Positions 35,950 through 45,285 of a stretch of DNA of 61,719 nt are shown piece by piece; position 1 is the first letter of the stretch, and each line of letters begins with the position of its first letter. The stretch is taken from the NCBI RefSeq assembly GCF_009696175.1, contig NZ_VUMM01000009.1, forward strand, positions 1-61,719. The letters run 5' to 3'. Under the pieces are notes generated by a model. That model did not search any database. It was not told the DNA's origin and saw only the letters and a list, made by a program, of their open reading frames with translations. This DNA is from Floccifex porci. Its GTDB lineage: Bacteria; Bacillota_I; Bacilli_A; Erysipelotrichales; Erysipelotrichaceae. The position numbers and the translations under genes were made by a program.

Positions 35950-36543
35950 ATGTCTAAATGGGTATGTAAAGTATGTGGATATGTATATGAAGGAGATTTT
36001 TTACCAGAAGATTTCACATGTCCAGTATGTAAAGTTCCAGCAAAAATGTTTGAAGAAGTAAAAGGAGAAATGAAATTAGCAGCCGAACATGAATTTGGTA
36101 TTTATGAAAAAACTGTAAAAAACAATCCAGATATTTCAGATGAAGATAAACAATATATTTTTGATCAGTTAAAAGCAAATTTCGAAGGTGAATGTTCAGA
36201 AGTCGGTATGTATTTATGCATGGCTCGTATTGCACACCGTGAAGGATATCCTGAAATTGGTTTATACTGGGAAAAAGCAGCTTTTGAAGAAGCAGAACAT
36301 GCAGCTAAATTTGCGGAATTGTTAGGATCTGATTTAGAACCAAATATGACAGATTCAACTAAGAAAAACTTAGCATGGCGTGTGGATTGTGAATTTGGTG
36401 CAACAGCTGGTAAATTTGAATTGGCTAAATGTGCTAAGAAAAACAATCTGGATGCGATTCATGATACAGTTCATGAAATGGCACGTGATGAAGCTAGACA
36501 TGGTAAAGCTTTAAAAGGTTTATTAGAAAGATATTTTAAATAA
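35950..36543 (+). CDS. Reverse rubrerythrin
   Basis: 197 residues with the rubredoxin-like iron site first (CKVCGY and CPVCK, residues about 6-40) and the ferritin-like di-iron domain second ([35 protein letters not shown]). This order is reversed relative to classical rubrerythrin and is known from clostridial NADH-dependent peroxide and oxygen reductases. AAGGAGG decides the start. The protein protects anaerobes from oxygen, which fits an anaerobic host. Confidence 0.9.
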   Translation: MSKWVCKVCGYVYEGDFLPEDFTCPVCKVPAKMFEEVKGEMKLAAEHEFGIYEKTVKNNPDISDEDKQYIFDQLKANFEGECSEVGMYLCMARIAHREGYPEIGLYWEKAAFEEAEHAAKFAELLGSDLEPNMTDSTKKNLAWRVDCEFGATAGKFELAKCAKKNNLDAIHDTVHEMARDEARHGKALKGLLERYFK

Positions 36544-36548
36544 GATGT

Positions 36549-36582
36549 AAGGAATTGATTTAAAAATCAGTTCCTTTTTTTT
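36549..36582 (+). terminator. Terminator after the rubrerythrin gene
   Basis: AAGGAATTGATT pairs with AATCAGTTCCTT (one wobble/mismatch) and is followed by eight T. Confidence 0.75.
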
Positions 36583-36607
36583 ATAATATAAACAAGGGGA
36601 TGTTTAT

Positions 36608-37579
36608 ATGGAGATTATAGAAAGACTGAAACAGATTGAAGGAATTAAATTATTATATGTGTGCGAAGCAGGAAGTCGGGCGTATGGATTGCATAATGAA
36701 GAGAGTGATTATAATATCCGTTTTATTTATTCGATGCCTCTGCATTCTTATTTGAATTTATTTGGACAGAAAGAAGAAATGGAAATACAGGAAGAACATT
36801 TTGATATTGTTGGATGGGACATAAAAAAAGTATTGCGAACGGTATCAAAAAGTCAGACAAATTTATATGAGTGGCTGGCTTCTCCTGTTGTATATTATGA
36901 AGATTCAGGTTTTTTGCCGATTCGTAAATGTTTACTGGAAAAAGGATTTTCACTTCGTACACTGGCTTTACATTATATATCTATGGCCAGAAACAATTAT
37001 AAGAAAATTATAAATCGTGAAAATATTGGAGTTAAAAGCTGTTTATGGGTATTAAAACCTTTACTGATGGCAAAATGGATACTGGAAAAAAATGAACTTC
37101 CACCTGTAAATTATAAAGATCTGATTCAGCTAAGAACCAGTATTAAAAATAAACTGGAGAAATTAATTGTGCTTCGTAAAAATAACATTCGTCAGGTTCC
37201 ATTTACTCGAGATCTTGAATATTTTATTGAACAGGAAATGGATCTGGGAATGAAGAAAATCATATCTTTAGAAGAAAATGAAAGATTAACAGAAGACAGT
37301 CTTAATCAGATGTTTATTCAGATGGTTTCATCGGGATGGAATCGAATGGAACAGCAGGTTCCAGAAATGGGTAAAGATGTTATATTACTGATGAAATCCA
37401 TTTCAAACAATCAGTATTATTACGCAAAGGCATATGTGTTAGGAAGTGGACGATTTACAATCAATGGAAAAGTCTTTGTACAGAATATTATTACCAATTC
37501 CTATGAACCGGTGGCCTGGCTTTATATAGAAGAACCATCTAAAGATTTCATGGATTCTGTATTTGTTAAGGAAAAGTAA
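36608..37579 (+). CDS. RlaP-type predicted nucleotidyltransferase with altered catalytic motif
   Basis: 323 residues of the YcgL/RlaP family (polymerase-beta-like nucleotidyltransferases linked to RNA repair). The motif GSRAYG begins at residue 22, and the metal-binding motif reads SDYNIR. Relatives have SDYDVR, so the second Asp is Asn (residue 36, codon AAT). The rest looks intact, including RNNYKKII and LWVLKPLLMAKWI. Either catalysis is impaired or the protein has another role. AGGGGA precedes the ATG and a terminator lies upstream, so it is a single gene. Confidence 0.72.
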   Translation: MEIIERLKQIEGIKLLYVCEAGSRAYGLHNEESDYNIRFIYSMPLHSYLNLFGQKEEMEIQEEHFDIVGWDIKKVLRTVSKSQTNLYEWLASPVVYYEDSGFLPIRKCLLEKGFSLRTLALHYISMARNNYKKIINRENIGVKSCLWVLKPLLMAKWILEKNELPPVNYKDLIQLRTSIKNKLEKLIVLRKNNIRQVPFTRDLEYFIEQEMDLGMKKIISLEENERLTEDSLNQMFIQMVSSGWNRMEQQVPEMGKDVILLMKSISNNQYYYAKAYVLGSGRFTINGKVFVQNIITNSYEPVAWLYIEEPSKDFMDSVFVKEK

Positions 37580-37657
37580 AATTTTTTTAAAAAATTTTGT
37601 ATTTAATCAAATTCTATGGTATCTTATAGATAACTAGAAGTCTGTAAAAGGGGGTAG

Positions 37658-38608
37658 ATGATAGTGAGTTTAATTGAAAATAACGGAAAGAAAGTCGCAT
37701 CCGTGTTATGTGTAGCCAGTTGTTTTCCAGTGGTAGCTACTGTTTACGCAATGGAAACAAATCCAGGATGGCACGGAGATAAATATGTAAACGAAGATGC
37801 AACAGTTGCAAAAGGTTGGCAGGAAATCGAAGGTAAATCGTATTATTTTTCAGAAGAAGATGGTACGGTTGATGAAAAGACAACAGAAGATGCAGTGGTT
37901 GCGACTGTAAATGTTGAAATGACAGAAACAGTTACAGCAGAAGTAAAAACAGAAACAGCAGATTTTGTTTCAACTGAAATTCAAAAAGAAGAATCCAATA
38001 CAACTGATGTTCCAGAAGTTTCTGACAAAGAAGAGGTTGTAGAAGTTCCTGAAACACCAGCTGAAGAAGTACCAGAAGTTCCAGCAGAAGAACAGACTCC
38101 GGTTACACCGGAAGCACCAGCTGAACAAACACCAGCGGTTCCTGAAACACCTGCAGAACCAGAAGCTCCTGCAGAAATTGAAACACCAGTTATTCCGGAA
38201 GCACCAGCTGAACAAACACCAGCAGTTCCTGAAACACCAGCAAATCCTTACCAGGATTTAAACGATCGTATTGCTTCTTCTGCTCTTTCACTTGTTGGAG
38301 TTACGGATGGTCAATGGTGTACACAGGTTGTACAGCAGGCATTGGCATTGGCTGGAGTACAGGATGCTTATCAGTTATGGCCAGATCAGTATGTAGGTCA
38401 GTATGGATATTATACAGATGATCCACAGGCTGGTAACCTGGTTTATTACTACAATGGAGGACGTGGAGTCGATCACATTGCCGTTTATATCGGAAATGGA
38501 ATGGCTGTTCATGGTAACTACTATGATGAAAATGGAGTCAGCAAGACAGTTGTTGCTTCCGTTTATATCAATGGTGGAGCTCCTCAATTTATTCAGGTAC
38601 AACGTTAA
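37658..38608 (+). CDS. Secreted protein with Pro/Glu-rich linker and NlpC/P60-like domain
   Basis: A 316-residue exported protein. A signal peptide covers about residues 1-31 (VLCVASCFPVVATVYA). Next is a single choline-binding-like repeat (GWQEIEGKSYYFSEEDG), then a repeated PETPAE/EAPAEQTP linker at about 125-200, probably crossing the wall, and a C-terminal cysteine-peptidase-like domain with Cys in GQWCTQVV and His in GVDHIAVYIGNG. This suggests peptidoglycan hydrolysis outside the cell. GGGGG precedes the ATG. A GTG two codons later is possible. Confidence 0.72.
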   Translation: MIVSLIENNGKKVASVLCVASCFPVVATVYAMETNPGWHGDKYVNEDATVAKGWQEIEGKSYYFSEEDGTVDEKTTEDAVVATVNVEMTETVTAEVKTETADFVSTEIQKEESNTTDVPEVSDKEEVVEVPETPAEEVPEVPAEEQTPVTPEAPAEQTPAVPETPAEPEAPAEIETPVIPEAPAEQTPAVPETPANPYQDLNDRIASSALSLVGVTDGQWCTQVVQQALALAGVQDAYQLWPDQYVGQYGYYTDDPQAGNLVYYYNGGRGVDHIAVYIGNGMAVHGNYYDENGVSKTVVASVYINGGAPQFIQVQR

Positions 38609-38612
38609 TTTG

Positions 38613-38642
38613 AAAGTCTAGTGTAAAACTAGACTTTTTTTT
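38613..38642 (+). terminator. Terminator after the NlpC/P60-like gene
   Basis: AAAGTCTAGT (38613-38622) and ACTAGACTTT (38628-38637) form a perfect ten-base stem, then five more T. Confidence 0.85.
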
Positions 38643-38676
38643 GTTATAATAAGTGGGCTATAAGGAGGACAGAAGT

Positions 38677-39192
38677 ATGGATGCATATGAAAATTTATGT
38701 ACAAGAAGAAGTATTCGAAACTATAATGATCAGGAAGTTTCAGATGAAGTTTTAGAAAAAATAGTTTATGCAGGACAATGTGCTCCAACAGGGAGAAATC
38801 GTCAGAATACAGGTTTTGTTGTGATAAAAAATAAAGAGATGATTGATAAATTATCCAAAATGAATGCAGAAATCCTGCACACAGACAGCGATCCATTTTT
38901 TGGAGCAAAAGCTGTTATTGTTGTTTTAGTGGATACCAAAGAAGGAAGTACCTATGAATACGATGGGGCTCTGGCTATGGGAAATTTAATGAATGCAGCC
39001 CATGCTTTAGGCGTTTCTTCCTGCTGGATCCATCGAGCTCGAGAAATGTTTGATTCCAAAGAAGGAAGAGAATTGTTGAATCAGTGGGGATTTAGTGAAA
39101 CGTATGCAGGAATTGGAAACTGTATTCTGGGTTACAGCGAACAGGAAGTTTCTATGTGCAAAAGAACATCAAAGGTGGTATGGGTCAAATGA
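38677..39192 (+). CDS. Nitroreductase-family protein
   Basis: A 171-residue FMN-dependent oxidoreductase of the nitroreductase fold: [13 protein letters not shown] near the start binds FMN phosphate, [16 protein letters not shown] is the dimer helix, and GYSEQE lies near the end. AAGGAGG decides the ATG at 38677. A TGT-TATAAT extended -10 lies at 38645-38650. It overlaps ispF by four bases. Substrate unknown. Confidence 0.85.
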   Translation: MDAYENLCTRRSIRNYNDQEVSDEVLEKIVYAGQCAPTGRNRQNTGFVVIKNKEMIDKLSKMNAEILHTDSDPFFGAKAVIVVLVDTKEGSTYEYDGALAMGNLMNAAHALGVSSCWIHRAREMFDSKEGRELLNQWGFSETYAGIGNCILGYSEQEVSMCKRTSKVVWVK

Positions 39193-39665
39193 GAATTGGA
39201 CAATCCATTGATATACATCCATTAAAAGAAAATCGGGATCTGATTTTAGGGGGTGTAAAAATTGAGCATCCTCTTGGTTTGTATGGACATTCCGATGCCG
39301 ATGTACTGGTGCATGCCATTGCGGAAAGTATTCTAGGTGCTCTGGCTTTAGGCGATCTGGGAAAACATTTTCCAGATACCGATCCTAAGTATAAAGGAAT
39401 ATCCAGTATTGTACTTTTAGAACATGTATATGCATTAATGAAAGAAAAAGGGTATCATATTGGAAATGTGGATGCGACCATTTTAGCAGAAAAGCCGAAA
39501 ATGGCAGGCTATATTCTTAAAATGAGAGAAAACATTGCACATTCTCTTCATTGTGATATAGACAGAATTTCCATTAAAGCCACTCGTGGAGAAAAATTAG
39601 GTTTTGTAGGAAGAGAAGAAGGAATTGCTTCGATGTGTGTCTGTTTACTGGAGGAAGAAAAATGA
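39189..39665 (+). CDS. ispF: 2-C-methyl-D-erythritol 2,4-cyclodiphosphate synthase
   Basis: A 158-residue enzyme of the MEP isoprenoid pathway. It has the zinc-site DIHPL near residue 8, [11 protein letters not shown], and DTDPKYKG, all typical, and the length is normal. The ATG overlaps the nitroreductase stop (ATGA). It tells us that this organism makes isoprenoids by the MEP route. ispD, its frequent partner, is not in view. Confidence 0.94.
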   Translation: MRIGQSIDIHPLKENRDLILGGVKIEHPLGLYGHSDADVLVHAIAESILGALALGDLGKHFPDTDPKYKGISSIVLLEHVYALMKEKGYHIGNVDATILAEKPKMAGYILKMRENIAHSLHCDIDRISIKATRGEKLGFVGREEGIASMCVCLLEEEK

Positions 39666-40105
39666 GAGCGGTAATCCAATTGGTAAAACATGCAAGCTGT
39701 ACTATAGATTCAAAAAAAGTATCTTCAATTGAAAAAGGGTATTGTATTCTGGTTGGTTTTAAAGAAAGCGATACGAAAGAAATTGTAGATAAAATGGTTT
39801 CTAAAATTATGAAATTGCGTATTTTTATGGATGAAAATGAAAAGATGAATTTATCGATCTTAGATGTAAAAGGTTCCATTTTATCCATTTCCCAATTTAC
39901 TTTATATGCCAATTGTAAAAAAGGAAATCGTCCTAGTTTTATAGAAGCGGCTAAGCCTGTAATTTCTATGCCTCTGTATGATTATTTTAATGAAAAATGT
40001 TTAGAATATGTACCTGTACAGACAGGTGTATTTGGTGCAGATATGAAAATTGATTTGTGTAACGATGGTCCAATTACCATTGTATTGGATAGTGATGATC
40101 TTTAG
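39662..40105 (+). CDS. dtd: D-aminoacyl-tRNA deacylase
   Basis: A 147-residue DTD that frees D-amino acids from tRNA. The SQFTLYA motif and the C-terminal GP motif ([10 protein letters not shown]) that excludes L-substrates are present. It overlaps ispF by four bases (ATGA). Confidence 0.94.
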   Translation: MRAVIQLVKHASCTIDSKKVSSIEKGYCILVGFKESDTKEIVDKMVSKIMKLRIFMDENEKMNLSILDVKGSILSISQFTLYANCKKGNRPSFIEAAKPVISMPLYDYFNEKCLEYVPVQTGVFGADMKIDLCNDGPITIVLDSDDL

Positions 40106-40113
40106 GAGTTTAT

Positions 40114-40311
40114 ATGATAAATAAAGAATATGATTTAAATTATATAGTGGAAATGAAAAAAGAACATCCTTGTCATAAATCCACACAGTGGAAGGTGATT
40201 CGTATGGGAGCCGATATTCGAATCAAATGTTTAGGATGTGGGGCCAGTGTATTAATGCCTAGAGTTAAATTTGAAAAGAAATTAAAAAAAGTAATCAGTA
40301 AAGGAGAATAA
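40114..40311 (+). CDS. DUF951-family small protein
   Basis: A 65-residue basic protein with CLGCG and an upstream HPCH, a likely zinc knuckle. The family is short, conserved in Firmicutes and often directly upstream of ychF, as here (six bases). Its role is unknown; a link to translation is suggested by context. AGGAG precedes the ATG. Confidence 0.85.
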   Translation: MINKEYDLNYIVEMKKEHPCHKSTQWKVIRMGADIRIKCLGCGASVLMPRVKFEKKLKKVISKGE

Positions 40312-40316
40312 TTGAT

Positions 40317-41420
40317 ATGTCTTTAACAGCTGGAATTGTAGGACTTCCAAATGTAGGGAAATCCACTTTATTTAATGCCATTACAAAATCACAGGTAGAG
40401 GCAGCCAATTATCCATTTGCGACCATTCAGCCCAATGTAGGAATTGTAGAAGTTCCAGATCATAGAGTGGATCGCTTATGTGAGCTGTTTCATCCAAAGA
40501 AAACCATTTATACAACGTTTGAATTTACCGATATTGCTGGACTGGTAAAAGGAGCCAGTAAAGGAGAAGGACTGGGAAATCAGTTTTTATCCAATATACG
40601 TCTGACCGATGCGATCTGTCATGTGGTTCGCTGTTTTGATGACAACAATATTACTCATGTGGAAGATTCCATTGATCCGATTCGTGATATTGAAATCATC
40701 AATCTGGAACTGATTTTTGCGGATCTGCAGACCATTGAAAATCGAAGAAGCAAGATCGAAAGAAAAGCAAAAACCAATAAAGATAAAGAATCTTTAGCGG
40801 AACTGGCTTTGCTGGATCGTCTGCAGCCATGGCTGGAACAGGAAAAACCTGCTCGTTTGCTGGATCTGAATGAAGATGAAAAAGCACTGGTGAAAAGCTA
40901 TAACTTATTGACCGCAAAACCAGTGATCTATGTTGCCAATCTGGATGAAGAAGGTGTGATGGATCCAGATTCTGTGGATTATTACAATCGGGTAAAAGAA
41001 TTTGCGATTCAGGATCAGAGTCAGGTGATTGCTCTTTGTGCCAAAATGGAAGAAGAATTGTCTGGTTTAGAAAAAGAAGAAAAAGATGCATTTTTAGAAG
41101 AATTGGGTGTTCCTTATTCAGGGCTGGATCTTTTGATCAAGAGTGCCTATTCGGTATTGAATTTATGTACATTCTTAACCGCTGGAGAAGACGAATGTCG
41201 TGCATGGACTTTTAAAAAAGGAATGAAAGCACCGGATTGTGCAGGAGTGATCCATACCGATTTTAAACGTGGATTCATTCGTGCAGAAGTGTATCGTTTT
41301 GAAGACATTGACCAGCTGGAAACCGAAGCAGCCATTAAGGAAGCGGGTCGTTTGCGTTTAGAAGGGAAAGACTATGTTGTGCAGGATGGAGACATTATGC
41401 ACTTCCGTTTTAATGTATAA
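40317..41420 (+). CDS. ychF: Ribosome-associated ATPase YchF
   Basis: A 367-residue Obg-family protein. G1 is GLPNVGKST, the switch region ANYPFATIQPNVG, G3 DIAGLVKGAS, and the G4 position reads NLDE instead of NKxD, which explains ATP rather than GTP use. The C-terminal TGS domain ends DGDIMHFRFNV. AAGGAG lies upstream. Confidence 0.95.
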   Translation: MSLTAGIVGLPNVGKSTLFNAITKSQVEAANYPFATIQPNVGIVEVPDHRVDRLCELFHPKKTIYTTFEFTDIAGLVKGASKGEGLGNQFLSNIRLTDAICHVVRCFDDNNITHVEDSIDPIRDIEIINLELIFADLQTIENRRSKIERKAKTNKDKESLAELALLDRLQPWLEQEKPARLLDLNEDEKALVKSYNLLTAKPVIYVANLDEEGVMDPDSVDYYNRVKEFAIQDQSQVIALCAKMEEELSGLEKEEKDAFLEELGVPYSGLDLLIKSAYSVLNLCTFLTAGEDECRAWTFKKGMKAPDCAGVIHTDFKRGFIRAEVYRFEDIDQLETEAAIKEAGRLRLEGKDYVVQDGDIMHFRFNV

Positions 41421-41422
41421 TC

Positions 41423-42064
41423 ATGTTTAATATTCGTTCACTTGCCATTCGATTACTGGCTCTATTAATTGCTTTTACCCTTCATGAATTTGCTCATGCT
41501 TTGGTTTCCTATAGTTTAGGAGATCGAAGTGCAGGAACACACAATCGATTGACGATCAATCCACTGGCTCATATTGACTGGATGGGGCTGTTGTGTTTAT
41601 TTGCGTTTGGATTTGGATGGGGAAAACCGGTTACCGTGGATCCTCGCTATTATAAAGATCCCAAAAATGGTATGGTATGGACCGCTTTTGCTGGACCTGT
41701 CATGAACTTTATTTTAGGATTTGTCTGTATCTTCTTTTATTATTTGATTTTAGGATTTATTCCTTCTTTATATTATACTGGCATTGGTAGTTTTATATTG
41801 GATCTATTGGCACAGACGGCTTATTTATCCATTGGCTTAGGAATTTTTAACTGCATTCCCATTCCACCATTGGATGGATCTAAAGTATTATTTTCCTTTT
41901 TAGATGAAGATAAATACTTTAGACTGATTCAGGGGACTCCTGTATTATCAATAATCTTTATTGCAATCTTATTTTCAGGAGTGATCAATGCACCTATTTA
42001 CCATTTAGAAAGTTCAATGGTTTCTTTATTTTCAAATATCAGTATGAAAATTATGGGGTTATAA
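41423..42064 (+). CDS. M50-family site-2 metalloprotease
   Basis: 213 residues with about five membrane segments. The zinc motif HEFAH lies at about 21-25, and the third ligand is in NCIPIPPLDGSKVL. This is the short, PDZ-less class found in many Firmicutes. It starts two bases after ychF. The substrate is unknown. Confidence 0.88.
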   Translation: MFNIRSLAIRLLALLIAFTLHEFAHALVSYSLGDRSAGTHNRLTINPLAHIDWMGLLCLFAFGFGWGKPVTVDPRYYKDPKNGMVWTAFAGPVMNFILGFVCIFFYYLILGFIPSLYYTGIGSFILDLLAQTAYLSIGLGIFNCIPIPPLDGSKVLFSFLDEDKYFRLIQGTPVLSIIFIAILFSGVINAPIYHLESSMVSLFSNISMKIMGL

Positions 42065-42068
42065 ACAT

Positions 42069-42677
42069 ATGTTAGAAATGAAAATAAATGAATTCACAGA
42101 AGAATTATCTTGTTCAAAAGCCACTCCTGGAGGAGGAGGTGCCAGTGCACTGGCAGGAGCTTTAAGTGCTTCTTTAGGTTCAATGGTGGGAAATTTAACG
42201 GTCAATAAAAAGAAGTATGCCCATGTAAAAGAACAGATTGAATCTTGTTTAGAAAAATCAGAAAGCCTTCGTAAAGTATTACTGGAAGATATTCAAAAGG
42301 ATGCATTGGCTTTTGAGCCTTTATCAAAAGCATATGGAATTCCAAAAGAAGATAAAAATCGAGAAGAAATCCTGGAACAATGTTTAAAACAGGCAGCTCT
42401 TGCCCCTTTTGAAATGATAAAACATATAGGTCAGGTAATAGATGTACTGGAAATCTATGCAGAAATTGGATCTAAACTGGCAATTTCTGATGCGGCAACG
42501 GCTGCCAGTATTGCCTATGGAGCTTTAAAAGGAGCGGCCATCAATGTATATGTCAATACGCATCTGATGAAAGAAAAAGACTATGCCAGTCAACTGGAAG
42601 AACAGGTACAGTCTTATCTGGATCTATATTGTCAAAAAGCTTTAAGAATCTATGATTCTGTACTGGAAAGGATCTAA
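42069..42677 (+). CDS. Cyclodeaminase/methenyl-THF cyclohydrolase family protein (FchA-like)
   Basis: A 202-residue helical protein of the formiminotransferase-cyclodeaminase family, with TPGGGGASALAGALSASLG (folate-binding glycine loop) near 20-38 and SDAATAASIAYGALKGAAINV. Stand-alone members include FchA, the methenyl-tetrahydrofolate cyclohydrolase of acetogenic clostridia. It lies three bases ahead of folD. Because that FolD lacks two cyclohydrolase residues, this protein is a good candidate for the cyclohydrolase. Cyclodeaminase in histidine breakdown is the alternative, but no hut genes are in view. Confidence 0.78.
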   Translation: MLEMKINEFTEELSCSKATPGGGGASALAGALSASLGSMVGNLTVNKKKYAHVKEQIESCLEKSESLRKVLLEDIQKDALAFEPLSKAYGIPKEDKNREEILEQCLKQAALAPFEMIKHIGQVIDVLEIYAEIGSKLAISDAATAASIAYGALKGAAINVYVNTHLMKEKDYASQLEEQVQSYLDLYCQKALRIYDSVLERI

Positions 42678-42680
42678 AAT

Positions 42681-43508
42681 ATGATTTTGTATGGAAATGA
42701 AGTTGCCAAGGCTATTGATGAAAAAAGCATGACTCTGGCAAAAAGAAATAAACCGGTTTTAGCCATTGTAAGAGTGGGAAACAAACCCAGTGATTTATCT
42801 TATGAAAGAGGATTGATGAAACGATGTGAAAAAATCGGAGTGGAAGTCAGAAATGTTATCATGGATGAAAAGGTATCCAAAGAACAGTTTTATTCAAAGC
42901 TGGATTCTTTAAACCAGGATACAGATATTCATGGAATCTTAATGTTTAGACCTTTACCGGTATATCTGGACAATGAGAAAGCCAGAAACTATATTTCTTC
43001 CAGTAAAGATGTAGATGGCTGTACAAATGAAAGTTTAGCTGGGGTATTTACCAATACTCCTGTTGGATATGCTCCCTGTACAGCTCAGGCGGTAATGGAA
43101 TGTCTGGATCATTATGATATAGATGTTACTTCTAAAAATGTTGTCATTGTGGGAAGAAGTCTGGTGGCTGGAAAACCATTGTCTATGATGATGTGTTCTA
43201 AAAATGCGACGGTAACTTTATGTCATACAAAAACAAAAGACTTAAAAGAAATCACAAAAAAAGCAGAAATAGTTGTTGTTGCCACAGGACAGATGGAATC
43301 CATGGACGACACTTATTTTTCAAAAGGACAAACGGTTATTGATGTAGGAATCAACTATAATGAAATTAAACAGAAATTATGTGGAGATATTCTTTATGAA
43401 AAAGTAGAACCGGTTGTAGACAATATTACACCGGTTCCAAAAGGAATTGGATCAATCACAAATAGTATATTGGTTTATCATGTATGTCAGGCAGCTAATC
43501 AAAATTAG
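42681..43508 (+). CDS. folD: FolD-family methylene-THF dehydrogenase, cyclohydrolase residues changed
   Basis: A 275-residue FolD of normal length. The NAD(P) site is VVIVGRSLVAGKP and KDVDG is intact. In E. coli FolD, Lys54 (Y-x3-K) and Gln98 (in VQLPLP) carry cyclohydrolase chemistry. Here the aligned residues are Leu45 (YERGLMK) and Phe89 (LMFRPLP). The enzyme probably keeps dehydrogenase activity only, with the upstream FchA-like protein doing the next step. That division is inference from residues and gene order. Confidence 0.85.
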   Translation: MILYGNEVAKAIDEKSMTLAKRNKPVLAIVRVGNKPSDLSYERGLMKRCEKIGVEVRNVIMDEKVSKEQFYSKLDSLNQDTDIHGILMFRPLPVYLDNEKARNYISSSKDVDGCTNESLAGVFTNTPVGYAPCTAQAVMECLDHYDIDVTSKNVVIVGRSLVAGKPLSMMMCSKNATVTLCHTKTKDLKEITKKAEIVVVATGQMESMDDTYFSKGQTVIDVGINYNEIKQKLCGDILYEKVEPVVDNITPVPKGIGSITNSILVYHVCQAANQN

Positions 43509-43517
43509 CTGTTTTTT
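43492..43517 (+). terminator. Terminator after folD
   Basis: CAGCTAAT (43492-43499) and ATTAGCTG (43504-43511) form a perfect eight-base stem followed by TTTTTT. The folD stop is inside. Confidence 0.8.
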
Positions 43518-43544
43518 ACTATAATCAACAAAATAATTCAATCT

Positions 43545-44153
43545 TTATTCTATATCAGGTGCCTGTCCATCATGAGGTAACCATTTACACTCTGTTATTT
43601 CCATATTTGTAAAAATAGCTTTAAATGAAGAATTTTCTGGGCTGCAAGCATAAATTCCAAACTGTATTTCATCCTTGGCTTCATAAATATGACAAATTCT
43701 CATTTGTTTAAACGTAATTCCATCTTCCGAACATTCAATACAATAGTCATCTTCTCTTCGACTTAATCTATACCACATAGATTGGATTCCAGCATCAATT
43801 TCAGTGGTTGCCCAATCCGAATAACCATGATTCGTTACCACACTTCCTAAATGTTGAAATTCGTCGTTTTCATATTCAATAGAACCCTTAAGCCAGTTTT
43901 CACTATCAAGATATAGGACAATACCACATTGATCAAAACGTACTTTACTTTCAAATTCAGTTTTAACTACAAAAGAAAAAAATTTATCTTTTGTCTTTAT
44001 TTGAAGTACAGGCGCATTATCGTTTCTGAAATGATAATACGTACGCTGCCATAGATCTGTATGTGGATTTGTGATGATTTCTATTTTATCCTCAGATATT
44101 GAATATTGTTTAGGCTCTCTTGTCCATTTCCATTGTTCTTTATTAATCTTCAT
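43545..44153 (-). CDS. DUF1349-family protein
   Basis: A 202-residue soluble protein resembling DUF1349 (concanavalin-like beta sandwich): HTDLWQRTYYHFRNDNAPVL, DQCGIVLYLDSENWLKGSIEY and FGIYACSP. The family is predicted to bind or process carbohydrate, but its activity is unknown. GGAAAGGAAAG precedes the ATG. It faces the other way from its neighbours. Confidence 0.75.
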   Translation of the reverse strand: MKINKEQWKWTREPKQYSISEDKIEIITNPHTDLWQRTYYHFRNDNAPVLQIKTKDKFFSFVVKTEFESKVRFDQCGIVLYLDSENWLKGSIEYENDEFQHLGSVVTNHGYSDWATTEIDAGIQSMWYRLSRREDDYCIECSEDGITFKQMRICHIYEAKDEIQFGIYACSPENSSFKAIFTNMEITECKWLPHDGQAPDIE

Positions 44154-44226
44154 TTTCTTTCCTTTCCAGTAAATTAAATATATAAACTTATATAAAGTAT
44201 ACCATTAATTTATATAAAATCATTTA

Positions 44227-44610
44227 ATGGATTATGCAGCAAGTGCACCAACCTATCAAATAAGCAAGGATTTGTTGAAAGCCCCCTTTGATATAACGGG
44301 TGTAAAGATTCCTTGTTTTATGGTTGCAGGAACTGGAAAAGTGGATGCTGGTGACGGAAAAAATTCAGGGATCTGTCCACTGGTTGAGCTTCAGGAAAAG
44401 TACAATAAGATTTCCGACGACGTTTTAAAGGTAATCGCTTGAAGAAAAGATACGGATCATGGAGATATGCTGACTTATGCCGATGGATATATGACAGCCT
44501 GGTTTATGTATCATTTACAGAATGATGAAGATGCAGGTTCTGTTTTCTATGGTGACAATGCAGAAATACTGAATAATGTTAACTGGCAGGATATTCAAAA
44601 AAATAGATGA
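44227..44610 (+). pseudogene. 3' remnant of an alpha/beta-hydrolase with a nonsense codon
   Basis: The frame reads the C-terminal part of an alpha/beta hydrolase: IPCFMVAGTG, then LVELQEKYNKI, then a TGA at 44440-44442, and in the same frame RKDTDHGDMLTYADGYMTAWF to a final TGA at 44608. The internal stop sits where relatives have Arg, so CGA to TGA is the simple explanation. The N-terminal half with the nucleophile is missing. Confidence 0.7.
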
Positions 44611-44742
44611 GGTTTATGAAATATTATCTGTTTTAGTGTAGATAATTAGCTGAAATCAAATGATAAAAGGATGTTAGATAATATAAATTCAAAAAAAGGA
44701 ATCTCTTGTTCTAAGAAGAAGTTTGGATTCACTTTTTCTTTC

Positions 44743-45285
44743 TTAATCGATTATAAAACTAGCCCATTGACTGGAATGGGTTTTATAGTGTTCTTTCCAG
44801 TATAATAGTTTTTCAGTATAATACTGAATACGAGAAGTGATGATTTCATCATAATTGTCTAAATCATTTTCAAAAATTAATGCACTTAGGTCATATATTG
44901 GAAATCCAATGGCATGACCATTTGTATGAACCGTTGAACAGGCTTGTCCAATCGCATGAACTCTTGCGATATCTACAGGGGATGAAATTTCTTTAGTAAA
45001 GGCATGACAATCCAGTATTGCCTTTTTTGCGACAGGCATTTTAATTTCCCCAGATGCCCACATTTTTGTTGACATCAATGCCATTCGAGGACGTTTTTCC
45101 AAAGGATATTTTCTTTCAAGTAATATTACAGTTTCTTCTGCCAGTCCCAGAGCCCATAAAATAACGGCTTTTCTAGGCATATTACAGATTATTTCATTCA
45201 AAGATAAAATGATTTCATCTTCTTTTGAAAATAAAATTTTCCTGTGAGTCTTTATTCTTTTTTTTAAAATTTCTTTATAATTCAT
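44743..45285 (-). CDS. Imm5-like putative immunity protein
   Basis: A 180-residue helical protein with the HAIGQACSTVHTNGHAIGFPIYDL segment (in pieces) that marks the Imm5 family of predicted immunity proteins to polymorphic toxins. No toxin gene is in view, so it may be an orphan immunity gene. It lies at the left edge of the AT-rich accessory region. Confidence 0.6.
   Translation of the reverse strand: MNYKEILKKRIKTHRKILFSKEDEIILSLNEIICNMPRKAVILWALGLAEETVILLERKYPLEKRPRMALMSTKMWASGEIKMPVAKKAILDCHAFTKEISSPVDIARVHAIGQACSTVHTNGHAIGFPIYDLSALIFENDLDNYDEIITSRIQYYTEKLLYWKEHYKTHSSQWASFIID

Noticed and set aside
37970-38215. Cys/Phe/Trp-rich frame antisense to the secreted protein's linker
   Set aside because: Produced by the repeated Pro/Glu codons read backward.
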